Part shown: piece by piece, positions 36,231 to 48,651 of the stretch
How the letters are laid out: each line of letters begins with the position of its first letter
Position numbering within the stretch: the first letter of the stretch is position 1
Assembly: GCA_002914805.1 (NCBI GenBank)
Contig: JXTB01000249.1
Span: 40,561-104,560 of the forward strand
DNA: 64,000 nt
Source of the DNA: Parasponia andersonii
Taxonomy: Eukaryota > Streptophyta > Magnoliopsida > Rosales > Cannabaceae
Direction: 5' to 3'
The notes under the pieces: generated by a model
Told to the model about the DNA's origin: nothing
The model's database searches: none
The model's input: the letters and a program-made list of their open reading frames with translations, nothing else
Program-made: the position numbers and the translations under genes

Positions 36231-37535
36231 TCTACCAGTGATTAGAAACGAATGCCTAACATGCCGCTCAACTGTAAAATGTAAGACTACTTGAAATAAA
36301 AAGCCTTCTATTTTTGCATTAGAAATGTGGACTTTTTATATCAGTTTGTTATGACCCTTTTTATATTTTTTGTGTCATAAAAGTAACAATAACGTATTAA
36401 TCTCAGCCAATCTCAATGGTAAGCTGTGGGTTGTGATGCGTTAGTCACATCGAACAACCATAATAATAATAATCTAAGGTACATGGAGGCAACTATGAGC
36501 TTCAAATACCTTCTCATTTACCAAAAAACTCTCTCCTCAGGTACATGGATGTCGGCCCAAATCTTCGGACGGTGGAATTAAATGCATTGATGGTGGTTTA
36601 GGCTTTCAATAATGGCTGCCGTTCAAAGTTTGGCAGATTAAGATATATATAGTTTATTTTCTGTTTCCTAATGTCTAAGTTAATCATGTTACATATATTT
36701 CGTGAAGTCAATGAATGAAGTTGCACAAGATTTAGGGGTGGAAGACAAACTCAAAAAGCATTTTCCACTCTAATTGAGTATGTTTTTGTAAAGGATGCTT
36801 CTAATTAATAATAGCATATTTGTAAAAACTTTCTTTCTTCTTCCCTTTTTAAAAAAAAAATGAAAAAGTTGGGTTCTAAGTATATATAGTACATACGAGG
36901 ATTCATTGCTTTCATTTGAGAGGGTCAAATACAATGGTATACTAATAGTGATTGACCAATAGAAGGGCGCATGTTCCTCAAGCATTTATCTTTGTGAGTT
37001 TAAAGGCAAAAGGTTCTCCTCAAGAACAATTGAAAAAGAAAAATTATCAAAGAAAATCATGTGTTTTGACAAAGATATTCACTCTCGAATATCTTAGAGA
37101 AATCCCTATAATCAGATTTGGTTTATATAACGAACTAGAATTTAATTATCTATAGAATTTAATCGTTTTTACTTTTGCAATTGGGAGAAATTAGTGTAGA
37201 CGACAATAACCTTTAATGAGAAAAATGCAAAACACTAATCATGCCAAATTAAACTCGTATTAAAAAAATTAAAAATAAACTGAATTAAAAGAGAAATGTT
37301 TTAATCTTTTTTTCTTTAATTTAGTTTTGGATTCTTTCGATTGGTTGCAATTTAGTTTAGCACGTTTAGTGTTGAGTACGTTTCTTTCTTTCTTTTTTTT
37401 TTTTTTTTTGAAAATGTGTCGTGTATATTTTATTAGGAGGAAATTTGATTAGGAAAATTAAGCGGATGACCAAATATTTTTTCTAAAATTGTTTTAAGGA
37501 AATGTTCATGTTTTAAAAGTAAAATGGAATAAATT
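36231..37535. other. Intergenic stretch
   Basis: No gene is supported. 36440-36650 is a little less AT-rich but has no recognisable product. A long T run occurs near 37392-37410. Confidence 0.5.
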
Positions 37536-37779
37536 AAGTAAATACCACTTTTTTTCTTCATTGATTAAATCTACTGCCATACCACTTTTTAAAATGAATT
37601 CTTGATGATCTTGATAGATTATTGACGTCAGGGTAATCTTGATAAATTCTTGATAAATTTTTGATGGATTCTTGATGAATTCTTGACAGATTCCTAAGTA
37701 GTTCCCTCCCAAAAGTGGTAGAATCTAATAGTGGTACTAAATTTAGTTAAACATTTGAAAAAAGTGGTAATTGTCTACT
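37536..37779. mobile_element. Foldback element 1 with internal CTTGAT repeats
   Basis: The left end (AAATACCACTTTTTTTC, then GATTAAATCTACTGCC) is an imperfect reverse complement of the right end (AGTTAAACATTTG, then AAAAAAGTGGTAATTG). Between them the words TTCTTGAT, TTGATAAA and TTGATGAA recur about every 11-14 bases from 37600 to 37690. No coding capacity is present. It looks like a small non-autonomous DNA element. Confidence 0.5.
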
Positions 37780-37835
37780 ATATCCACTCTTTTTAAAGGC
37801 CTTCTTTCATAAACCATTCCAAGCCCAAAGTACCA

Positions 37836-38203
37836 CCAAAAATTGAAAAATCCTAAATGGGTCAAATTTTTTGAATAATCCTGAATTGATTTAGAAACAT
37901 CACTTTTAAAAAGTTTTTTTAGAAAAATAATACTTTTAATAAATGTTTATAAAACTACCATTTTTTCAAAATTAGTGTCATTCAATGGTACTCAAAGTAA
38001 CCAGTTAGGTTACATAGGGTAACTAATCCAGTTATCTGAGGTAACTAGTCAAGTTACCTGAGATAACTTGATTGATTACTTCAAGTATCTCATCCATTAA
38101 TAAAAAGTGGTATTTTTTTAAATACTTTTCATAGTAGTATTTTTCTAATTAATATTTGAGATTTTTCAACCAATTTCAAAATCCAGGATTTTTCAATTTT
38201 TTT
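37836..38203. mobile_element. Foldback element 2
   Basis: The left arm AAAATTGAAAAATCCTAAAT is an imperfect reverse complement of the right arm ending CAGGATTTTTCAATTTTTTT. Inner blocks AGAAAAATAATACTTTTAA and AAGTGGTATTTTTTTAA also pair. The middle repeats GGTAACTA(A/G)TC and AAGTTACCT in both orientations. The element is non-coding. Confidence 0.6.
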
Positions 38204-38343
38204 TTGAAAAATTACCATTAAAAAAATCAAATTTTCTTTTTAAAGTTTTAGTTATAGAATATATTGTATTTCCATTTTTATTGCTATTCTTATCATTAAG
38301 TGAATTGGACATTTAGTCATAATTTTTGAATTCGATCATATAC

Positions 38344-38672
38344 TGAGAAATTTAAAAATCCTATACACTTTTTTGAAAAATTATGGAATTATTTAGAAAA
38401 TACCACTTTTAATATTTATTAAAATATCATTTTTCTCTACTATTGGGTACTTGAGATAATTAGTCAAGGTACTTGGGATAATCAGACTAGTTTCCTCAAA
38501 TAACTTTTAATACTCCAAGTAACTTGATTGATTATCTTAAGTACCTAGAAAAGTACTATTTAGAAATTGATATGTTTCTAAATGTTATAAAAAGGTGGTA
38601 TTTTTCTAAATAAATCCGGGATTTCTCAAAATTTTCAGCCCATCTAGATTTTTCCAAATTTTTAAGACTATG
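38344..38672. mobile_element. Foldback element 3, relative of element 2
   Basis: It repeats the architecture of 37836-38203: GAAATTTAAAAATCC on the left, TAGAAAATACCACTTTTAA, a middle with GGTACTTGGGATAATCAG and AAGTAACTTGATTGATTA, then AGGTGGTATTTTTCTAAA and GGGATTTCTCAAAATTTTC on the right. The shared middle motif places both elements in one family. The element is non-coding. Confidence 0.6.
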
Positions 38673-38907
38673 GGCATGGAATTCTGTAAGGGCCATTTAC
38701 ACGCAATTTTCCCAGTTTCACAAGTGTGTCGTGTGGGATTTGATACGCAAAAAACTATTAAATTTGAAGATTTCTTATAATTGAAAGATAAAGCTATGAT
38801 TTTAGTGTCTTCCAGAATATAGGGGGGTTTTGCCAACCTTTTTCGAAAAATCGAAAAAAGATTGTAAAATCTTATAATACGTTAAAGAAATTTTTATTGC
38901 CATCTAG

Positions 38908-38979
38908 GTCGTTGTAGTATAGTGGTGAGTATTCCCGCCTGTCACGCGGGTGACCCGGGTTCGATCCCCGGCAACGGCG
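38908..38979 (+). tRNA. tRNA-Asp (anticodon GTC)
   Basis: The 72-nt sequence folds as a standard cloverleaf. The acceptor stem GTCGTTG pairs with CAACGGC (one G-U pair), with discriminator G at 38979. The D arm contains GTATAGTGGTGAGTAT. The anticodon stem CCCGC/GCGGG encloses loop CTGTCAC with GTC at 38941-38943, and the T arm CCGGGTTCGATCCCCGG carries the B box. There is no intron. A T-rich stretch follows immediately, serving as the RNA polymerase III terminator. Everything expected for a functional gene is present. It lies about 1.1 kb beyond the 3' end of the mutase gene and shares no visible regulation with it. Confidence 0.97.
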
Positions 38980-40068
38980 TTTCTTTTTTATCAAATTATT
39001 TTTTTGTTTCTTTGTGTATATCTACCAGCAAACATAGAAATATTCATTGCCTTATACGAGTGGGAATCTCGTTGATTATCAAGCTATTAATACAAAGAAC
39101 CGGTATCAGCTTGTATATGGCTTTAATTGTTTGCCGGCCATAAAGAATAAGGCCCTTGTCTTTTCTTATGTGAAACAAGATTTACGACTTACGAGAGTAT
39201 CTTCAATGTATCAATTCTTATATATGCTCGTAATGATATCAACAACACATGTTTTCGTTGTAATCGTAACTTATAATGCCACGCTCCCTCCATGGTTCCA
39301 CATGACATGGAAAACAAGGGTACCTCTTATCTAAGTGAGAGGACTTAACTGATAAAGCAAAACAAGATAGGTTATGAGCCATAGATTTCTGCATGATGTA
39401 ACGTTACCAAACAAAGAAAGCACCAAAATTTTGAACGAGTGGTCCTCATCACATAAAACACGTCAAATATTAATATTCCCAACAATAAAAACCCTCATAA
39501 TATTTTTAACCGAATTGAGTGTTTTTGAGGATGACATTTTAGACCAAAACAAACTTAGTTGACTACGTTTGCCAAAAGGCAGTAATCATTAGCCGTGTTT
39601 CGCGCTCTCACAATCGGAAAAGTCAATCTCTAAAGACCTCAGCCAAGGGTTTGTGCCCTTATCTAGGAGACTAGGACTCTCTGTAAAATGGTTTGGTATT
39701 GGCCAATTCAAGTGGGAAATTATAAATACAGAGAATTAGGAAAAAGTTGGGTCATAAAACAAACAAGAGACAAACCATTGATACAACCAACAAAATATTC
39801 GATGAAGTTTCCAAAAAAAAACTTAGTAATCTTTCATTGTTCAATTTAAAAAATAAATAGCTAACACTCAAACCTATAGGAAGAAATACAGAACTCGTAT
39901 TTTTTATTGTTCTAAACTCATAAAAACTAAGATAAATATGATAGAATAACCCCATCTGCCAAATGAATACTCCGAGCTCCAAAGCAAAAAAGCTTTGGAG
40001 AGAATATAAATTAAAGTACAGAGAAACAAATCTAAGGATTGTCAAAAGTTACGTCAATCATAAAATAT
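38980..40068. other. Intergenic stretch, including the mutase gene's 3' UTR
   Basis: No gene is supported. The part next to 40068 is the 3' untranslated region of the minus-strand mutase gene. A tract at 38981-38990 is the tRNA terminator. Confidence 0.5.
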
Positions 40069-42181
40069 CTATTTCTTGGGTCCATTGGTGAGTTCAGCAG
40101 ATTTTCCTGCAGGTGGGTTCAGCTCATCCCAGGCCTCAATCCATGTGACCATGGCATCTGCAAGCTTGTTAAAGTAGTCATCCACCTTACCAAGTTTCGC
40201 CTTTACTTGTTTGGACAGCTCAATATAGCACTTCTGAACAGAGGTACATTCCTTTGGAAGGGTAACGCCTTGGAAGAAGGGGATCAGCTCCTCTTGCCAG
40301 TAGATTCCTTTGTACTCCTTCTTAAGGTTCACAAACGGGTTGCTTGCCTTGCTGTGCCATATGTAGGGCAAACCAGTCTTCACTCCCAACCCCAAGTGGT
40401 CACAGATAACCTATGCAGCGAATATAAATGAAAACGTGAGAAACCCACCAGAGATCGAAGCAGGAGGCAAAATCAAAATCAAGATAGAAAGTCATTTAGT
40501 TTCCACTTCCATTTTTTCGAATTTTGTTCCAAGACAGGATTCAAAATCGAGTACATAGGAGATATCAAGTAAAAAACTAGACAAATAGACAGACACCAAC
40601 ATAGTAAAATGAGAGATACCTTGATGCACCAGCCAGCCCACATGTCATCGTATCGTCCAATTGGCTGGCCATCACCCATGAGTCCAAAGTACATTGCAGG
40701 GCCAATCAAGTCGCGGTTGAAAGCCAGATTCATACCACACATGGGGAAGAGAGTTCCCTTTGGGATTGTCAAGACTGCATCCACATACCTAACAAATAAT
40801 ACAGGCAGATATGATCAGCAAATTTATTTAATACAGATACGAAAACTGGTAATGCATGAGGCATTAATGTACCTGGTGTTTCTCTCAAGAGGCTTAACAA
40901 GCTGGGTAGGAGCATCATAGTCAGGGATGTTAAGCCAGAGACCATGAGAAACAGCAGTTGGGACACCTTCCCGAAGACTGAATGGGTAACCCCGGACGAA
41001 ATCTGCACCTTCACGGTATGGATCGTAGAGAGTGTTGAAGAAAAATGGAGTCGAAGGACTCAGAACGTTCTTAATGTGCTGCTCAAGAGCATTGATTTCT
41101 TTGCCAGATGGATCTTTAGCGACCTGCAATTCAAAAACAAATACATAAGAATTCAAACTCAGCAACTCCGTACAGACGTAATTGATTTTCACGTCTCATT
41201 GCCAAAGGCAAAACCAATATTATCACAACTTCTCACCACATTAATAGATCTCACTCATGGTACAATAAAGGCTTAAAGAAACTTAGATACACCAACACAT
41301 GACTACTAGATCTCATTCAAGCTAGATGTAAAGTAGTTATGACTAGGCAAGCAAAAGTTAAGATCTACGAATGTGCTTTAAACTAAACCAATTTGCTTGA
41401 CGCTTAAAAGCAAAGTTACCAAATAAAGTGTATCAACCATGACCCCAAAAAGATCTGATCTTTAACGATGCATGCACAAATGAATCTTTTTCCGATTCTA
41501 TTTTTCCATGGTCGGAGCTAAAAAAACAACCCAACAAAAAGCATAGCAAACTAATACTCAAAATTCGAAACAAAAAAACAGGTCAAAGCAAGCTATGGCA
41601 AAAAAACATAAACGAGCAAATAAGAAATACAGATCTGAACTTATCACCAACTTTACTACATGAATTGGTCAAATCAAGTCAAACAAAAAGTCAACTAAAA
41701 TTCACAAATCTAAATCATATAGACTCACAAATCCAATCCCAAAATTCACAACACAAAACGCATCGAGATCCAAAACCCAATTCGACCCAATACTCAAAAC
41801 CCAAATCTAAAACAAACCCATAAATCCAAAACCCAATTGAGCCCCAAAAAAACTTACAAAGCAATCGTCGTCGATGGTGTAGATGTACTTCTTCTTAGAG
41901 ACCATGTAGCCGAAGCAACGACAAGCAGAGTCCTTAAACGAAATGCAGGAAGCCTTAGGACCCAAAATCCTGTTGATGTCGTTTCTGTTGTAGAGCTCAT
42001 AATCGAAGCCCTCTGGGACCTTGATGGTCTTGGAGGGGTCACCATCTTGGACGATGATCAGGTGGTACGGCTGAAAGAAGGGTCTCCACATCTCCAAGAA
42101 ATCGAGGTTTCGGATCGTGGGTATCACTATATCGAGCTCATCTTTCAGCAATGGAGTCGGAGAGACCTTGCTTTCAGCCAT
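40069..42181 (-). CDS. RGP1: UDP-arabinopyranose mutase / reversibly glycosylated polypeptide
   Basis: Four exons, 42181-41858, 41123-40873, 40788-40620 and 40410-40069 (stop at 40071-40069), join in phase to 361 codons, the family's usual length. The enzyme interconverts UDP-arabinopyranose and UDP-arabinofuranose for cell-wall arabinan and arabinoxylan synthesis, at the cytosolic face of the Golgi; there is no signal peptide. The GT75-type domain is complete. [15 protein letters not shown] opens the fold, DDD at residues 104-106 (TIDDDCF) is the metal and UDP-sugar motif, and the arginine in PFSLREG (about residue 159) matches the conserved, reversibly glycosylated Arg158 of Arabidopsis RGP1. 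[16 protein letters not shown] and the C-terminal region follow. I chose the ATG at 42181 because family members begin MAE; an in-frame ATG at 42199 would add six residues. The ending ELTNGPKK suggests the catalytic RGP1/RGP2 class, not the divergent RGP5. No break is seen. Confidence 0.95.
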
Positions 42182-42200
42182 GGCCGCACCAAAAAACAAA

Positions 42201-42202
<2 letters not shown>

Positions 42203-42240
<38 letters not shown>
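42203..42240. repeat. (GA)n microsatellite in the mutase 5' leader
   Basis: Nineteen GA units on the plus strand, which are CT on the coding strand, 22 bases upstream of the start codon. CT-rich leaders are common in highly expressed plant genes. Confidence 0.9.
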
Positions 42241-42242
<2 letters not shown>

Positions 42243-42363
42243 GGGGATTTTCGGGTGTGAGAGAAATGTGAAGAGAGTTGGGTTTGTATTTGTAGGATTT
42301 GAAAACAAGACTCGTCAGAGAGCCGAACCCCAAGACTTGGTGACTGTCCACACTAGGAGGTGG

Positions 42364-42369
42364 CACGTG
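42364..42369 (-). promoter_or_regulatory. G-box (CACGTG) upstream of the mutase gene
   Basis: CACGTG lies 183 bases upstream of the start codon in the context GGCACGTGGC, which matches the ABRE/G-box core bound by plant bZIP and bHLH factors. Function is inferred from motif and position only. Confidence 0.35.
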
Positions 42370-42419
42370 GCAAGAGAGGGCATTTTGGGTATTTCAAGTG
42401 GAAGTGCTGTTCTAGGAAA

Positions 42420-43910
42420 CAGCTATTACTAGGATTCAAAGTTCAAACTATTCACGTTTCAACTTTTCAAATAAATTTGAAAAAAAATAAAAATAAAGAA
42501 TGATAGCTGATACTCTTTCACGCATGTGAATTAATTTTGCCAGAATAACGTTACTGAGTACTAAATATGTATGTAAATTTGTTAGTAATTATTATTATAT
42601 TTTTAGTTTATTAATTAAAATTACTAATAATAGGCTAACACTTTGTTGTGATATATTTTATGCTCAGCATCAATCATATTTAACGTGATCAATGTATTTG
42701 GGTTGTCTATTTGTATAAGTCCATATTCGAATACACAGGTCCCACATAAATAGATAATTTGTATTTTATTATAATTTGTTGTATTATTAAAATATTAAAT
42801 TATATAATAGAATTTACGAGTTAAATAATAAACGATTAAAACAAATCTAAAAAGTGTAATATCCGTGAAAAACAAATGAAAAATAAAATAGAAAATTTTG
42901 CTATAAGTGACCATATTCAATCCTAATAATATCTTCGCGACCATGAAATAGACTCATTTATAAATATTATTAAAAATAACTTTTATGGTCGTAAGTGACA
43001 TATGAAATTAGTTAGCTAACCCACTTCCCCAGCAAACCCAAATACCTTATAGTTTCTGTTTTTGAACATATGCATGAGTATTTTTAATTAAACTTTTATA
43101 AATAATTTTAAATTTAAATTTTTAAATATTTTAACTTTTATCCTCAGTAATTTTTAATATTAAAATTTTTAAAGTATCCTCTTTATTGTTTAATTTTTAA
43201 ATTAAATTTCATAATTTTTTGGGTAAAATTTTGTCGAATATAAATATATAATTATTTGATATGATTTAAGTTTTTGAGAATTATAAAGACACGAGTGGAT
43301 CAAACAAAGAGATGTTCAATTATTAGGTAATGTGGTAAATCTATAGGCCTTCTTTTTTTTTTTTTTCCTATTTTATTTTGCGTTTTTGAAGAGCCAAAAG
43401 ATTTTGTTCACATATAGTTGTGTTTTCTTTTCTTTTGATAAAACGAAGGATGGAATTATCATTACTGGAACATATTTAACAGTGGAAAGTAAATTAATTG
43501 GCTTGTGATTTTGCATGTGATTAGATTCAGTCTAATTCAATACCTTGTAAGTGGGTCAAGAATCCCAATTCTTGTCCCTTTTAGCAATTAAGAATGATAC
43601 ATGGTAAATAATTACCCTATTTACTCCAAGAAAAAACCATAAAACTACCTTGTGAGTGTTTCACTATGTTGAAGCCCCGATAATAGTAATGAATATATAA
43701 AATTGGTAAATTACCCCCCGATATATGCATTCATAGTATAGATTTTGAGAAGAAACTTTTAATATTATCCCAAAAATAAAAGAGAGAATTTCTCAATGTG
43801 TTAATTCTTTATCTTTTTCAAGAATCAATGAGCTGATTTTCTTAACATTCCTAAATAGTAAATCTTAACGACCTATCATACAAATAAAAATAGAAGCATT
43901 ACATTCAAAT
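42420..43910. other. Intergenic stretch
   Basis: No gene is supported. A short imperfect inverted repeat (GCGACCATGAAATAG near 42947 and TTTATGGTCG near 42992) may be a decayed MITE. Confidence 0.4.
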
Positions 43911-43963
43911 AGTGATTTTGTACCATCCTTCTCCAAAAAAAAAAAAAAAAGTGATTTTGTACC
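43911..43963 (+). mobile_element. Minimal poly(A) retroposition scar with 13-14-bp target duplication
   Basis: AGTGATTTTGTACC at 43911-43924 recurs at 43950-43963. Between them lie only ATCCTTCTCC and a run of sixteen A (43935-43950). The direct repeats have the length of a target-site duplication made by LINE machinery. A body of about ten bases plus a tail fits an extreme 5' truncation. Replication slippage is less likely because the unit is not itself A-rich. Confidence 0.65.
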
Positions 43964-46900
43964 TAAAAGCACGCCATTAATTTTGGTTAGTAATAGACCT
44001 TTGGAAAGTATAGCCCCAAAAGTGCCCCAATAAAGGCATTGCTGCCAAACCCCATTCCGAGTCACGTGCGAGCTAATGAGGCGACTCTTTGAAACTCGCC
44101 GGTGGCTTGAAGCATTGGACCTTTATTATGTATTTATTTGTGAAAAATTCAACTCCCAAAAACATGGACGCGCACTGCCAGGTCTTTTGTGGGTCCCACA
44201 TAAAATCCATCACCGTACACGTGGACTATCGACTCCTTTTGGGTCAACTATTTGCCGTGGATCTTACACTTTTTGATGGGAAATTTTATGGGCGATTAAA
44301 AAAAGACGGTACATCATAATTCCATCAGATTTTCTTTAAAATAGTTTGCACGAAAATTAATTTTTCTGATTATTACCCGTATTAATTAACCCCTGTATTA
44401 ATTACTTGTCTTCTATTCAGATTTATTTAATGTAAAAAATATAATATTTGTTTTTTGTTCTGAAAAAATTGATATTAATGCTAGTAGGCCTCTTAATGGG
44501 CTTGGTGCTCTGTGGGGTTCACTTGCTTTGAGAATTGATCGAAACAGTTTAACGGTTTGGATTGGTAAGTTTTGCCAAACAATTGATTCTCTGATTGATT
44601 TTAGCGGGGGAGGGGGGAGATCGTATTGGGGATTTTGATGAGTTTGGAACTAACATGAACGCAACAAAGAAATTACATAAATAAATAAAATATCTGGAAA
44701 TCTGCATTAAAAGTATCATTAATGAATAATGTTATTTTACCATAATTATTTTTATTTTTAGGATAATGTTCGAAGGTATTAATTTTTGTACTAAAATTTT
44801 AATAATAAAATTTATCACTATTTAATTAATGATAATATTTATGTTAAGTATTAATACACTAATCAAATAATAACAGCTTACATATTACATGTGTTGGTAT
44901 AAAAATTGAGACATATAATATTATCCTTCTTTTTATTATTATTGATCAACTAAAAGAACACATAGTAAACAAACGGAGACTATCTTAGCTATAAAAAAAA
45001 AACCTTTATCGTCTAATATTACTAGATCATAACACACGAAAAAGACACTACTAGATCATAACTTTAACATTTATTATATTTTTGCTTTTCTTTCCATAGT
45101 CTGAATTCTAAAACTAACACAGAATAAAGTATACAAGCTTGTCCAGGTCGTGAAGAACATTTTAAAAGAACGAAAAAGGTATCTCTAGTAGAGTTCTAAT
45201 TATACTCCTTATGAAGTTGTGTATATGTTATTTATATTTTGTATACTATTTTTTCCCTTTTATTATCAGTATGAATCAATGGTTTGGTCAATTATTCAGT
45301 ATTATTGTATTTTTGTAATTTGATCTGTATTGATTGTAACAATTTTTTTTATTCAACAAAAAAATAACTAACATAGAAGAAAATATAATTATTAAAGATT
45401 AAAGAGTATAATTTATTTTTCTGAAAGTATAAAGAAAAAAAAAACTAGCAACACATAAAGAGAAATTGCAATACAATGGGCGTTCGTTTTCAGTACTTTA
45501 AAAAAAAAAAAAAAAACACTTATGCTTGTATCAAGTTTTACAAGGCAAATTATTTATCAGGCAAATTGTTATCTTTTATATCGTTTGTTTACTTATTGGT
45601 ATATGTAAGGATAATTTTTTGAAAAATTGTGTTCCAAAAATTGCCTATATCTGTAATAAAAATACTCATTTAGCAAAAAAAATATCTTTAAATATTATTT
45701 TTTCCTCTGGTAACAACACCCGCCGCGCATTCTTTATCTTTAAAGACTATGTCTATATATACTCTGACCTGTTTAGAAGACTGTAGCAAACGCCCTAAGG
45801 GCACAGGACTTCATGTAGCACAGTGAGCTATGTTATTAATAGGCATAATTTAGATTTGGTGGTACGGTCACATTCACTATTGTGAGAATAATAGCTTGGT
45901 ATACCTAAGAACTTTTATGAAACTAAGCATTCCTAGTATGCCAATTTTTTTCGCAAACCATTACAATGAATTGTAAATTATTCTTTCAGTTGCTTATCAC
46001 AATTGCTGAGATAGTAGGGACTGAAAATTTATTTCACCATTTCTGTCTAATTTGTCAAAGACACTTAGTCCATGCATAGATTTCATTTGTTGCCAAACTA
46101 GATAGGCTTAGCAAAAGGGCATTGAATAAATAAATAGACAATTGTATCATCGAATGATAAATATAGTATGCATTCATTATTAGGTCTTCCAAAAATACTC
46201 CTTAGTCTCTCACTTTTAGAGAGGGAGATCTGTCTAATTCTCCAAAGCAGTAGCTTCCGGCACTCAAGTAACTAGCTTGACCAAATAGTCTTTCAAATTA
46301 GTTGGAGGTTTATGAATCTATATCGATTTAATCTCTAGTAAACACTTTTAATTGTAAAATCATCATTCTTGGTATTTTTTTAGATAAAAAAGTCTGATGG
46401 ATTATTAGAGACGAGTAAGATCTTTGTATACTCGTCAATACAAGTTGGTTTGAATCAAATTTCGAATTTATTTCTATTATAATCATATCTGTCGACTGTT
46501 AGAAGCTCTTATATCTTAATGTTGTCCAATCCGTCTCTTCCAAAGGAATTGAAAACCCACATTTATTGGGATGATAATATAACTTAAAGTCACGTAGGTT
46601 GGACAACATATTCCATAGGAATAAGACTTCTTCTTAAACAAAGCAAAATAAGAACCATACGAAAATCCCCATGGCCATGCCAGCCTTCGTGGCTCTCTTT
46701 TGAGTTTATATTAGGAGTCGTATTTATATATTTATTTATTTTTGAGAAAGAGTCGCATTTATTTTGTTAACGAAGAATTGTTTTTTTTTTCGTTTCCTTT
46801 TTCCTTTTTTTTTTGGGTGCTAATTCAAATATTTAAATTTGCCCATAATAACTAGTATCTTTAGGATAATGTTTTCAATCAACCATTTAACTACAAAATA

Positions 46901-47267
46901 GAAAAAGAAATGGAGATTTACTAGATATGTAGAGAAAATAAATATTACTATAATTACTTTGTATTTATTTGTTGAAAAATATACTTTTTAGGATTCCAAT
47001 TTCAAAAGCTTTAATAATTTATGAAATTGAAGACCATCACAAAATTCTGTTTGTTTCCATTCACAGAAAAATTCTAGTACCCAAAATAGAAGAAAAAACA
47101 AGAGACCAACAAACCAACCGATAAAATGTGGACCTCTGAGTCTGCAGGGACATGTCTCCCGCTGTGTCAAAGCTCATGGAATTTTCTCCTTATTAATTTT
47201 GTTTATTTATTTATTTTAAATATCTCGTGTATTTTTAACTGAATATTCTTAACCCCCCAAAAGAAAC
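43964..47267. other. Intergenic stretch
   Basis: No gene is supported. 44040-44300 is less AT-rich (GTGCGAGCTAATGAGGCGAC, ACACGTGGAC) but its short frames show no known domain. 45710-46650 has average composition and may be an old repeat I cannot identify. Poly-A runs occur near 44992 and 45500. Confidence 0.4.
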
Positions 47268-47322
47268 TGAAAATCCTTAATCAAATTGTGATTAGAAATT
47301 GAAAATCCTTAATCAAATTGTG
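47268..47322 (+). repeat. Exact 23-bp direct repeat, 32-bp period
   Basis: A 23-base word beginning TGAAAATCCTTAATC and ending AAATTGTG occurs at 47268-47290 and again at 47300-47322 without mismatch, separated by ATTAGAAAT. It is a recent small duplication. Confidence 0.85.
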
Positions 47323-48000
47323 TTTTGATTTCGTAAAAGGCTAGTTTGGTAAAACTGTAGATTTTAAGCAAAACACTTTTAGCTATATTGAAAGAAAAAT
47401 TCGTTGTGGCGTAAAGTAGCAAAATGTTTAGTAAACTGTAATTTTAAAGTGTTGTAAAGTTGTATTAAAGCATTTAGTAAATAGTATGATTGAATTATTG
47501 TGCAAATATAAAATGACCAAAATAAACATCATTATACAATTATGCATATTTATAGAAAAAAACTTATTAATATTTTTTACAATTATGCATATTTGTACAT
47601 ACTAAAGATATTAGTATTTTTTTTTAAAAAAATTGATATAAAAATAAACTCAATTAAATTAGTTACTCAATTAAATTTATTTTATTTTATTTTCTTCTAA
47701 ATTTAAAATTTCAATAAAGAATCAATTTGGTTACTTCAAAATAATTAATATGAAGAGAATTTTAGTCGATTATGATTTAAATATATTAATACTTTTTAAA
47801 AAAAATTGATATGAAAATAAATTCAATGAAATGTGTGGCATTTTTACTTTTAAGTTAGGGTATTTTAGCTATTATTATTTATTCATTAAAAGATAGTGTA
47901 GATTCTTGCATAATTCAAAAACCAAAACTGATCTGTAGTTTTGTTAAAAATTATTGAATAATCTGATTTTCAGATTTTTATCAAGTTGCTTAGTTAGACC
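47323..48000. other. Intergenic stretch, possible decayed MITE
   Basis: The left words CTAGTTTGGTAAAACTGTAG (47341) and the right block ACTGATCTGTAGTTTTGTTA (near 47930) hint at inverted ends, but the pairing is weak. No gene is supported. Confidence 0.3.
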
Positions 48001-48393
48001 TTAGGGTATGTTTGGTTTGAAGGAATGGAATTTGGAATAAAAAACTCATTCCATTAAATAGTATATTCTAATATTTATTTCATTTTTTTTGGTAAGGGAA
48101 TGAGAATTATAATTCCATTAAATGATAGAATTACTATTTCACTTATCTGTCAATGAAATAAAAATTCCAATCTCTTCAAATTTTAATAAAACTAATTTTT
48201 CTCTTTTTGTTCTACTAATATATTTAAAAATAAAAATAATTTCATCAATACATAATATATTTTATTTCATATTTATTAATTCTAATTTTAACAAAACAAT
48301 ATATTATCATTCATATTCTTTTTCTAATTTTTTTCTATTAATATTCTTATTATTATTCTAATTTGTTTCACGAATGAAACGTATACTTAGAAG
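48001..48393. mobile_element. Probable MITE with GTATGTTTGG-type end
   Basis: The left end is AGGGTATGTTTGGTTTGAAG, then purine-rich GGAATGGAATTTGGAAT. The right end GAATGAAACGTATACTT is a loose reverse complement. The interior is AT-rich and non-coding. This architecture is common for plant MITEs. Confidence 0.4.
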
Positions 48394-48604
48394 CGATACA
48401 TAGGGATTGGCAATCGGGCATTTGGGTGTCAAAGGAAAAAGGTGGCTATCTACACTTTGCAAGTTTTGGCTTTTAGCAACCTTAAAAGTGATGGAATGGA
48501 CCCAACTTTTATTATTATTATTATTATTACTATTATTTATTTAATAAATGGATCCAATCACCCAAACAGCTATGAGCCAAGTGTTCTATACTGGATTCGT
48601 ACTG

Positions 48605-48651
<47 letters not shown>

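Noticed and set aside
38922-39143. 73-codon frame starting inside the tRNA
   Set aside because: It overlaps the tRNA-Asp gene and has no protein similarity that I recognise.
40944-42271. Plus-strand frames of 110 and 144 codons
   Set aside because: They are shadows over the minus-strand mutase exons, whose protein motifs and splice phases are unambiguous.
45780-46650. Possible retroelement remnant
   Set aside because: Translations on both strands gave no convincing motif in order, so I do not name it.
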